Assembly (NCBI GenBank): GCA_965112735.1
Contig: OZ218953.1
Coordinates: 4,464,001 to 4,528,000 of the forward strand
From: Phaeosaccion multiseriatum
Lineage: Eukaryota > Ochrophyta, other classes
Direction of reading: 5' to 3'
DNA length: 64,000 nucleotides
Shown: one piece after another, positions 1 to 8,949 of the stretch
Position numbering within the stretch: position 1 is the first letter of the stretch
Layout of the letters: each line of letters opens with the position of its first letter
The notes under the pieces: generated by a model
The model's database searches: none
Told to the model about the DNA's origin: nothing
What the model saw: only the letters and a program-made list of their open reading frames with translations
Position numbers and translations under genes: made by a program

Positions 1-44
1 TCTCCTTCACGTTCTCAGAGAGCGGCATCATCATCATGCCTGCC

Positions 45-1180
45 GTCCTTCCTTGCTCCTTCTCCTCTTTCCCTCCCCTTCCCTCCTTCCTTGCTCCTTC
101 TCCTCTTTCCCTCCCCTTCCCTCCTTCCTTGCTCCTTATCCTCTTCCTCTCCCCTTCCCTCCTTCCTTGCTCCTCCTCCCCTTCCCCTCCCTTCCCCTCC
201 TTCCTTGCTCCTTCTCCTCTTTCCCTCCCCTTCCCTCCTTCCTTGCTTCTTATCCTCTTCCCCTCCCCTTCCCTTCGTCCTTGCTCCTTCTCCTCTTTCC
301 CTCCCCTTCCCTCCTTCGTTGCTCCTTCTCCTCTTCCCCTCCCCTTCCCTCCGTCCTTGCTCCTTCTCCTCTTCCCCTCCCTTTCCCGCCTTCCTTGCTC
401 CTTCTCCTCTTTCCCTCCCCTTCCCTCCGTCCTTGCTCCTTCTCCTCTTTCCCTCCCCTTCCCTCCTTCGTTGCTCCTTCTCCTCTTCCCCTCCCCTTCC
501 CTCCTTCCTTGCTCCTTCTCCTCTTTCCCTCCCCTTCCCTCCTTCGTTGCTCCTTCTCCTCTTCCCCTCCCCTTCCCTCCGTCCTTGCTCCTTCTCCTCT
601 CCCCCCCCCCTTCCCTCCTTCCTTGCTCCTTCTCCTCTTCCCCCCCCCTTCCCTCCGTCCTTGCTCCTTCTCCTCTTCCCCTCCCCTTCCCTCCGTCCTT
701 GCTCCTTCTCCTCTTTCCCTCCCCTTCCCTCCTTCCTTGCTCCTTCTCCTCTTCCCCTGCCCTTCCCTCCTCCCTTGCTCCTTCTCCTCTTTCCCTCCCC
801 TTCCCTCCTTCCTTGCTCCTTAACCTCTTCCCCTCCCCTTCCCTCCTTCCTTGCTCCTTCTCCTCTTTCCCTCCCTTTCCGCTCCCCTTCCCTCCGTCCT
901 TGCTCCTTCTCCTCTTTCCCTCCCCTTCCCTCCGCCCTTGCTCCTTCTCCTCTCCCCCCCCCCTTCCCTCCTTCCTTGCTCCTTCTCCTCTTCCCCTCCC
1001 CTTCCCTCCGTCCTTGCTCCTTCTCCTCTTTCCCTCCCCTTCCCTCCGCCCTTGCTCCTTCTCCTCTTTCCCTCCCCTTCCCTCCGTCCTTGCTCCTTCT
1101 CCTCTCCCCCCCCCTTGCCTACCATTCCTCTCCCCTTCCCTCCGTCCTTGTTCCTTCTCCCCTTCCCCTCCCCTTCCCCT
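45..1180. repeat. 38-bp polypyrimidine minisatellite
   Basis: About 30 imperfect tandem copies of a unit made only of C and T except for one G (CTCCTTCTCCTC, TTTCCCTCCCC, TTCCCTCCTTCCTTG). Variants differ by T/C or T/G changes, such as CCTTCCTTG against CCGTCCTTG. Because 38 is not a multiple of three, all three forward frames stay open as Pro/Leu/Ser-rich runs, which are not genes. The array ends about 45 bases before the splice acceptor at 1227, so it lies in the intron before the methyltransferase exon. Confidence 0.95.
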
Positions 1181-1227
1181 CCTTGCATGCGTTGCACGTG
1201 TGGTGATTGCTTCATGTGTCTCACCAG

Positions 1228-1826
1228 GACTACAGCGGCGGCTTCGACATTGGCGTATCCCTACATGCTTGCGGCCCCGCTACGGACTTGACCCACCGCC
1301 GCTGTCTGCAGGCCCGCGCAGCGTACGTGCTCTGCCCGTGCTGTGTGGGGAAGGTGAAGTACGCCGAGAAGGTACGTCGGTTGATTCTGCGTCGGTTGGT
1401 TTTCTTGCTTGTTCTTTTGTTGCGTTGTTTGCCTTGTGGTCTTGCTGCCTTGTCGCTGCAATGTTGTGTATGCTGTGCGGCTAGGTGCGGCCCAAGTGCT
1501 GCAAGCAGAGGGTGATGTTCTGACTCACACACACACATCTGATCCACCTCCAACCCTCAGTCCCTCTGACACACACATACAGAGAGAGAAGAGATAGAGA
1601 CAGGGAGTCTTCTTCCCCTGCTACCCACCCCGCCCATGTCATCGTGCCCACTTTCTCACTGCCCCTCCCCCCGCCACCCCCATGCGTACCCCGCACCCCC
1701 CGCTCCTCCTCCTCCTCTGACGCATCACGTCCTCACTACTGTTCCACTGTTCCACCTCCTGTCCCCCCCCGCCTTCCCCCCCTGCTCCTCCTCCTCTTCT
1801 GATGCGATCAACATCACAACTGAATC

Positions 1827-1857
<31 letters not shown>

Positions 1858-2604
1858 TCTGTGATGCCATCAAATCAATCAAAAACATTTGACACAATCC
1901 GGAGCAGAATCGTCAGGCGCACGCACGCCAGCACCAGTGGATGAGGGCTCAGCAGATGGAGGCGGAGGAGGAGGTTCAGCCAGACCATGTGTCTCTACCG
2001 CCCTTGTGCTACCCCCGCTCAGCGCACATGCGGACCATGTTGTCGGAACGGGAGTACATGATCTTCGCCAAGGCTGCTGACTTTGGTCATAGAGAGGTGA
2101 GTGTGTGTGTGAGAGAGAGAGGGAGGGAGGGAAGAGGTGGCAAGGAGAATGGACATCACCACGTGTGAGGGAGGGAGGGAGGGAGAGAATAGGAGTGGAA
2201 GGGGAGGGAGATAGAGAGGAAGTGAGAGGCGGAGTATTGCCTACAAAAGCCTGAGTCGGATTGACTGCCACGTGTCTGTCTTTTGTCTGTCAATGAGTCA
2301 ATCGATCCATCAATCGCATGCCATCTCCTGCCATCCCCAGATGATCGGCTACAGCGAATCAACCAACCAAACACTCAAAATCCATCAATCTTTCAATCGC
2401 ATGCCATCTACTGCCATCCACCAGATGATTGGCTACAACCAGGAGGAGAGGTACCGACGCATGTGTAAGTCGTGGGTGGAGAGAGATCGTAACATGTACG
2501 CCGAAGAGGACGGGTACGAAACCGGCATGTTCATCTTGCACCCAAACACCGCCTCTCCCAAGAATGACGTCATCATAGGGTGGCCCTCCGAGTGGGTGAG
2601 TTAA
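1228..2604 (+). CDS. GSTCD-like methyltransferase, 3' exons only (5' partial)
   Basis: Three in-frame exons are visible: 1228-1371, 1917-2096 (or from the in-frame acceptor giving 1932) and 2425-2604, ending in TAA. The first encodes FDIGVSLHACGPATDL and, about 20 residues on, YVLCPCCVGK. This is the SLHACG...CPCC block of the SAM-dependent methyltransferase domain at the C-terminus of GSTCD-type proteins. The second contains SEREYMIFAKAADF and the third ends with TASPKNDVIIGWPSEW, matching the expected C-terminal order (a Y/HM...AD helix, then SPKN.MIVG). Known members have a conserved methyltransferase fold; the substrate is not established here. The N-terminal part should lie left of the window, beyond a pyrimidine minisatellite that fills the upstream intron. 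The last exon has a second, in-frame acceptor at 2340/2341 that would add 28 residues. A small extra exon near 1480 cannot be excluded. The family is fairly sure; the gene model is moderate. Confidence 0.72.
2311..2440 (+). repeat. 84-bp tandem duplication carrying a splice acceptor
   Basis: The segment CAATCGCATGCCATCT..TGCCATCC..CAG|ATGAT.GGCTACA occurs twice, with its CAG at 2338-2340 and again at 2422-2424, 84 bases apart. Both copies contain the intron end and the first codons of the last exon of the GSTCD-like gene. Splicing to either acceptor keeps the reading frame. Confidence 0.85.
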
Positions 2605-3229
2605 TTGGAGTTTGAAGAGTGAGTTTGAGTTTGAGTTTCAAGCTGAAAGTCCTGCTTGGAGTTGTTTGGGTGTTGGTTTTGTAGAGCCACACAGACAGAC
2701 AGACAGACACAGAGACACACAGACACACAGACCATAGGCCCCTCTCTGCCCCTCGCTGCCCGATCTGATCTGACCCCGCTGCTTAGGTTGGTACGCTACA
2801 ACGGCACGGCGGCTCGCTGCCCCCGCCCCCCTGCCCCTCCTGCCCACCCTATGGACCTCCAACTGTCTCTCCCCTCACGCCTGTCCCTCTTCACCCTCGC
2901 CACTCCGTGCCGTCCTCTTCTCCCCCTCTCCCGTCGACAGCGCCTGCACCTGCCGGGGGCGAAGAGTGCGATTGACCCGCGGCCCTTGGAGGAGGTTCTC
3001 TTCTCTCACATCGCACCTCCAACAAGGGAGGAGGAGGAGGGGGACCTTCTTCCAGTGCCATCCCCTCGCCCTGCAAGAACAGAGGAGGACAGCGAAGTAT
3101 GTATGTAGTATTGTATATTGTGTAATATATGTATCGCCCGCGACAGCCGCAGCAGCAGCAGCACGCGGATCCACCGACCATGGCCGCTCTCTCTCTGTCT
3201 CTCTCTGCTCATCGTCCTGCACGTACTTT

Positions 3230-3261
<32 letters not shown>

Positions 3262-4284
3262 CATCACCGTTCTGATAATCTTACGTATCCAAGTAAGTAC
3301 GTAAGTAAGGTTGCACAAGGCATGCCATCTCCATCATTCCGATACACTCTGGTAATAACGGCACGGAGGGGGGGTGGGCGATGGTGACTGATGGTCACCT
3401 TCTCTGGGTTTCCGCCACCCGATAGAACAGTACATGCACGCACAAGGCAATACCGGCATCAAAGCAATGTACGCTTTCTGCGCTGCTCGTCAAACCGGCC
3501 TGGCCTAACCCCGTGTCCATCATCCGTTTCACTTCCTCCCTCCCTCCCTCCCCCTCTCCCGTACGCACCACTGACATACAATCACATACATACGCGTACG
3601 TAAGTACCCCACAGCACACACATTTAGTAGAAGAGTGCAGAGCTTTCTGTTTTATGCACTCCCGTCCCTCTCATTTCCCCTCTCCTTCCCGATGAAATCC
3701 CTGTTTCATTTCTTTCCTCCCCGCCGCCCCTTCCCATCCCATCCAATTCCATCCACTGCCATCCCATCCAATCCCCTTCCCCACACACCCAAGACAACAC
3801 AAGAGCAACGGGGGGATACAACAGAGCACAGCTCTGATGCCCCACCTTCCCTTCCTTCCCCCACCAAAAGAGCAATTGCTGTAAGTCGCCCTACTTTCTG
3901 ACTCACCAACGTACTTACTGTACATACACTTCTCCACCCACAGCCCCGCCTGTCCCTCCCCCCCTCCCTCTCTTTCTATACACTTCTATGCAGTTGCTTC
4001 CTCTAGCCCAGCCATGCCGCTCTACAAAAGGCCGGGCGAAAGATATCCATCTCGAGGGATGCTGTGGTGTGCGGCTAAACTCTTCACTCCACACCTCTCT
4101 CATCGCCTCTCGTCGCCTTTTCTCGCTTGCAGCTGGTTGGCTCTCGTCTCGGTCGTCTTTAGCCCTTACTATAGGCGTTGGTACTCCAAAAACCACAGCG
4201 CATCTGCCCACACAGCAGCACCCACACCCCGACTCAATGAGTGTGTGTGGATGCGTGCGTTGTGTGTGAGTGGCAGCCAACCAC
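2605..4284. other. Spacer between two convergent genes; no gene supported
   Basis: This region lies between the 3' end of the GSTCD-like gene and the 3' end of the minus-strand gene. It holds a T tract at about 3231-3256, a TG/CAGA-rich stretch near 2690-2735, a pyrimidine-rich stretch near 3660-3780 with one copy of the CCATCCACTGCCATC motif (3749-3765), and several short open frames of biased composition. The longest is 2656-3108 on the plus strand. None shows a recognisable domain or convincing splice partners. The T tract could belong to a transcription end region. Confidence 0.6.
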
Positions 4285-6857
4285 TTAGCTACGCGCTGCC
4301 TTGATGCAGTCGACCAGTTGGCCTGTCCAGTGTATGACTGTGTCCACCGCCCCACCTGCCATCTTGACCGTATCCACACAAGCAATGGCCGCTCCTCCAG
4401 GGTCTCTGGCCAGCCCTGCCACGAAGCCCATTGTCAACTTGCCGCACCCTTCCCAACCACCCATTCGGTCGAACTCTCGGCACGAGAACTGTGCGCAGTG
4501 AGACACACCGACTTTGGTGAAGAGCGCCCCGGCCTGAGCGATGGTGGCCATGTCTTCCACCGCGCCCGTCACCTGAGAGCAGGGAGGGGGGGAGGGGGAC
4601 GAGAGGGGGAGGGAGGAGGAGGAGGAGGAGGAGGAGGAGGAGGAGGAGGAGGAGGAGGAGGAGGAGGAGAGGGGGAAGGAGGAGGAGGGCGCTCGTTTGT
4701 CAGCTTGCTTGTCCATACACTGCAAGGTGACTGACTGACTTTTAAGCGCAGTACGCAACATGCATACTCCTCCTCTTCCTCCTCCTCCTCCTCCTCCTCC
4801 TCCTCCTCATCCTCACCCCTTGTCCGAGGCCCGTGTCCACGGCGACTCGAGCAATGTAGTCAGCGAAGATGAGTGGTGCTGCCGACATCACCAAGCCAGT
4901 GGCGGGCAATCCCCAGGCCAGTGTGGCTGCGTACTGCAGGAGACTGAAGAGTGAGAGTGACGGTCCGGGCAGGATAGGGCAGGAAAGAGGGGGGGCAGGG
5001 GAGAGGAGGAGGACAGGGGAGGGAGTTGAGGTGAGGTGACGGGGATAGGGTCATATACATGCAGGGCAGGACACAAGAGGGAGCAGAGATAGCACTTTTG
5101 CTCTTGGCGTTTGCCCGTGTGGAGAGACGGGGGGTGAACAAACCCTCCTTCCTATCAAAAGACCTCACGGACCACAACAGTCCCCTCCCTCCCTCCTCTC
5201 CCAACAGGCGAAGGCAGGAAAGAAGGAAGGAAGGAAGGAAGGAAGGAAGGCCTCCAATCAAACTGACACTCACTCTTTGTCTCCTCTGTCTAACATGTGG
5301 CCAGCTTTGTCTCTCACTACCACCCCAAGCTCGGGCCAGGGTAAACGCTTTCGACCGTTCTCCCCCGTCAGAAGTCCCCTCGGATGCGACCCTTTCTTGG
5401 TCACTTGGCCCCCCTGCTTCCTCTCCTGCTCCTCCTCCAAACGCTGCTTGGTCGTGACAGCCCTCGCGTATAAGTCAATTCCTGTGAGGCCTCCCAGCAC
5501 AGGGTAGGTCAGGGCCCGTGCCCTATTCACGAGCATGAGGCCGGCAAGGAGGGAGATTTGTCCGATGTCTTTCACTTCGGCGTCGGAGATTAACGCAAGC
5601 TGTGTGTGTGTGTGTGTGCGTGTGTGTGTGCGTGTGTGTACGTGTGCGTGTGGGCGTGTGTGCCGGCCAATGAGGAACGCAGAGCGAAAGACAGGACACA
5701 ACAGAGCAAAACGACGGAGGGATTAACACCACAAGGGTTCACAAACGACATGCTTGCATACTGTTCTATACAACACGTGCCACACACACACACACAATCA
5801 CACATGGTGTCGAGTAGAGGGGACCGAGGCAGCAAGCAGCCCAGCAGCATCACACCCTCGCCCCCCCCCCCCCATCCACTGCCATCCCCCCAAACACCCA
5901 CCTGCTGCTTGAGATCACCCAAGACGTTTCGCACGATGGTCATGCCTCTGGTCAACTCCTCCTCCGTCAGCTTCTCCGCATCCACTGCGTACATCTCAGT
6001 GAGCGGACAGACCTTGGTGCCTCTGAGGGGCCCCTCCTCCTCCCCCTCCTCCCTCTCCTCCTCCTCCTCCTTGAACGAGAAGCCGAAGAAACACCGATCC
6101 TCGAACATGAAATCAGTTCCGTGGTTGGAGCGTGGGGATGGGGGGGACGAGGGGGCGGAGTAAAAGTCGTCTTCCGACGATCCCGGGGAGGGGGGTGGAG
6201 GGACATAGTGCTCTTCTTGTGTCCACGTCTGCCTCGCTGCCCCCTGCGGAAGCAACAGCAGCAGCAGTGCAAGGGTGGGGGGGTGCGTTCGCATGCACCT
6301 TTCAGCACTTACCATACCCAAACTGCTTTCCTATTTTTCCAGATGTGCTCACCTCGTGGGGGAGCCCCAGGACTTCAGAGGCAAGCCTTAGCTGCTTCGC
6401 CTTATCCGTGGGCAGGAGTCTACAAGCCTCATCTATACAACATCAATTGAATGAAGTATAGAAAAGAAAAAGAGAGGAGAAAGGGGCGGAAATGAATGTT
6501 GTAAAAAAGTCCTGCGTAGAAAGTGTGATACATCAACCCTCCCCTCCCTCCGACCCCCCCCCCTCCCTCCGGCTCAGTACTTACCCATCAGTTTTATGCA
6601 GGAGGCCACGCAATCGTGGAGAATACCTGCGAATCAACACAAAAAAAGTTGTGAGGGTGAAGAAGGAAAAGGATGGAATGCTTCCCTCTCCTTCAACGCT
6701 TACCTTGCACGCTGTCACCACTCTCCAAGCTCAAGAGGTAGGAGCAACGTTCCAGCTGATCCGCGCATTGGACAGTAGTGGCTACAAGAACGTGGTGCAG
6801 CAGACCGAGCACCCGAAGGGGGCTCCCGCTCCCTTTCTTTTTGCTCACGCTCGGCAT
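4285..6857 (-). CDS. Unrecognised helical/membrane-associated protein, 452 aa
   Basis: Seven exons join without a frame break, read from high to low coordinates: 6704-6857, 6585-6626, 6353-6432, 5902-6243, 5274-5599, 4817-4943, 4285-4572. The ATG at 6857 is chosen because the only longer in-frame start is GTG and a stop lies upstream at about 6902. The N-terminal ~100 residues are helical (ADQLERCSYLLSLESGDSVQ, CIKLMDEACRLLPTDKAKQL). Then come a Pro/Ser-rich and an acidic linker (KEEEEEREEGEEEG), a helix with DIGQISLLAGLMLVNRARAL, a charged loop, and a Gly/Ala-rich hydrophobic stretch (LLQYAATLAWGLPATGLVMS). The end is amphipathic, with repeated small residues (GVTGAVEDMATIAQAG, VAGLARDPGGAAIACVDTVK). 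One or two membrane-spanning or membrane-embedded segments are likely. I do not recognise the family and assign no function. It is convergent with the GSTCD-like gene. Confidence 0.75.
4605..4690 (+). repeat. GGA triplet repeat in an intron
   Basis: About 20 copies of GGA (CCT on the gene's own strand) lie just before the last exon of the minus-strand unknown gene. They act as, or expand, the polypyrimidine tract of its acceptor at 4573-4575. A similar CCT run at 4767-4808 lies near the donor of the same intron. Confidence 0.85.
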
Positions 6858-7106
6858 GTGGTCTCGCTCCACAGCCACGCCTGCGGGTCTTGTTCGTCTT
6901 TACACGCTCCGGGTATCGTCGCACCTCTTCCCCTGGTGGGTGGTTCTCTTGTGGTAGAAGCCCTGGGTTTGGCAAGCGGGGACGTGGTGGCGTGATGGCC
7001 GAAGGTGGGGAAGGGTCAGAAGACGGGGGGACAGAAGGAAAAAATTAAATTTGAATTTGAGGCCCCACATCGACTTTCCGACTTTCCTCCTTTCCCTACA
7101 TTTTTG
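6858..7106. promoter_or_regulatory. Upstream region of the minus-strand unknown gene
   Basis: These are the 249 bases between the chosen start codon at 6857 and the left end of the inverted-repeat element. No TATA-like box or other known promoter motif is recognised. Its role as promoter is inferred from position only. Confidence 0.35.
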
Positions 7107-8048
7107 TCGGCCCCAGACTGGCCTAGAAGTCGATAGAAGCCTAGGCCTAGAGTCGAAATTTGGCCGGCCTAGGCCTATTTTTGGCGCAGCCCCCCCGGCC
7201 TAGGCCTATTGACCCTGGACAAGATTACGGTGTGCGCCGGGACCGCAATCAGTAATCAGCCCCCAGCCAGCTGGATATTCAGTACTCAGGCCGGCTGGTC
7301 ACCGGCTGTAAGCAACCAGGCCGGCTGGCGCCGGTCATAATCAGTAATCAGGCCGCCTCCCTTCCCTCCCTGCCTGCCTCCCACCCTCCCTCCCTCCCTC
7401 CCTCCCTCCCTTCCTTCCTTCCTTCCTCCCTCCCTCCTCCCTCCCTCCCTCCCTCCCTCCCTCCCTCCCTCCCTCCCTCCCTCCCTCCCTCCCTGCCTCC
7501 CTCCCTCCCTGCCTCCCTCCCTCCCTCCCTCCCTCCCTCCCTCCCTCCCTCCCTCCCTCCCTCTCTCCCTCCCTCCCTCCCTCCCTCCCTCCCTCCCTCC
7601 CTCCCTCCCTCCCTCCCTCCCTCCCTCCCTCCCTCCCTCCCTCCCTCCCTCCCTCCCTCCCTCCCTCCCTCCCTCCCTCCCTCCCTCCCTCCCTCCCTCC
7701 CTCCCTCCCTCCCTCCCTCCCTCCCTCCCTCCCTCCCTCCCTCCCTCCCTTCCTCCCTCCCTCCCTCCCTCCCTCCCTCCCTTCGATCCTGGACAAGGTT
7801 ACGGTGTGCGCCGGCCGTATCAGTAATCAGCCCCCGGCTGGCGCATAATCAGTAATCAGGCCGGCTGGTCACCGGCTGCAATCAGCAACCAGGCCGGCTG
7901 GCACCATAATCAGTAAGCAGGCCGGGTGCGCCGGCCGGAATCAGTAATCAGATAGGTCGAGGCCTAGGCCTAGAACCGCCGGCCTAGGGAGAAAAAATGG
8001 CCGGCCTAGAGCATAACTAGGCTTCTAGCTAGGCCAGTCTGGGGCCGA
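7107..8048. mobile_element. Non-autonomous inverted-repeat element with a CCCT core
   Basis: The left end reads TCGGCCCCAGACTGGCC (7107-7123). The right end is its reverse complement, GGCCAGTCTGGGGCCGA (8032-8048). The inverted repeat continues imperfectly inward (AGAAGCCTAGGC.., GGCCGGCCTAGG..). TTG stands directly outside both ends (7104-7106 and 8049-8051), a possible 3-bp target duplication. Inside, both arms carry CCTGGACAAG.TTACGGTGTG and several copies of AATCAGTAATCAGGCCGGC, flanking a CCCT tract. No open frame encodes a transposase. Candidates are a MITE-like element or a foldback element mobilised in trans. The superfamily cannot be named from the sequence alone. Confidence 0.7.
7345..7785. 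repeat. CCCT tetranucleotide tract
   Basis: Roughly 110 near-perfect CCCT units lie between the two arms of the inverted-repeat element, interrupted only by a few CTTC or CTGC variants. The GGGA strand is open in one frame as a Gly-Arg-Glu repeat, which is not a gene. Confidence 0.95.
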
Positions 8049-8949
8049 TTGTAACCTCGATCTCTCCTCCCTCAAACCGAGAAAGGGGGGGAACACTGAG
8101 TGCGCGAGTAGTGCATGAGTGCATGAGTGAGTGCGCGCGTGCTTGCGTAAGGTGCTGGCTACCTTACCTTTCTGTCTCAAATCGGAGTCAGGATTCAGCC
8201 ATCTGGTGCCTTCAAAAAATCTGTTTCTACTATTGGCGGCACGTGGTCTCCCGCACGGGCCGCACTGGCTCCTCCACCACCAAGGGCCACGTCCTGACCA
8301 GAGTTCGCCGTCTCGTCAGCTGCAGCCACCAGATGTGGCTCTCGGAGCGAGAGCGCGCCTTCCTGGGTTCGACTGGGTCGGCTCAACCGCGGAGCCGGTC
8401 CTGCACTCCCCTTCCCCGCCCAAGAGGGAGAGTAATCGACCCTGGACAAGGCTATCTGATTGCTGATTACGGTCGGCGCAGCCGGCATGATTACTGATTA
8501 GCCAGCGGTCTTCTTCTCCCCCCCTCCCGGCGCACACTGTAACCTCTAAGTCAATGATTTCTTTTCTATTGGCGGCGGCGGGTCGTGATTTGTGATTGAA
8601 CCCGAACAACCCGCCGGGCAATTTGGATAACATTTTCATTGGCTCTCTCTGCCTCAGAGGATGCTTCTTCTTCCTTATCACCGCCGAACAGAGCTAGTAT
8701 TACCATAGGGAAGACCCTTCGAGAGGGGGAGGGGAGGGAGGAAGAGAGCGCCATCGCAGCAAGGGAGCAACGGAGGGGGGCCGGGCCGGTGCAGCCGGCA
8801 AACAGGAGGGAGTGGAGGGGTGGACCGTGGACCGGCAGTATCGAACATCACGATCCCTCCTCGTGGGGAGGGGGGCGGGGGTGTCATAGGCCATAGGGGA
8901 GTAAAAGAAGGAGGCGGGGAGGGGACGGGGAGGTGATCGAGCCTTAGCG
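8049..8949. other. Spacer with a degenerate relative of the adjacent element; 5' side of the channel gene
   Basis: The stretch 8438-8505 repeats parts of the neighbouring element (CCTGGACAAGGCTAT, GATTACTGATTAGCC), partly as its own inverted repeat, and looks like a decayed copy. Open frames at 8111-8497 on both strands have no recognisable domain. The last 200-300 bases, GA-rich, should include the promoter of the channel gene starting at 8950, but no motif is clear. Confidence 0.55.

Noticed and set aside
36-1484. Long Pro/Leu/Ser open frames in all three forward frames
   Set aside because: They follow from the 38-bp pyrimidine minisatellite, which has no stop in any frame. There is no domain and no codon structure.
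2656-3108. 150-aa plus-strand open frame
   Set aside because: No recognisable domain, biased composition (TQ/CAGA repeats, Pro-rich). It lies after the natural C-terminus of the GSTCD-like protein, so probably 3' UTR or spacer.
6855-6878. Start of the unknown minus-strand gene at 6878
   Set aside because: That codon is GTG. The first ATG in the open frame is at 6857, and an in-frame stop lies upstream.
7341-7796. Gly-Arg-Glu-Gly repeat open frame on the minus strand
   Set aside because: Translation of a pure GGGA tetranucleotide tract inside a mobile element.
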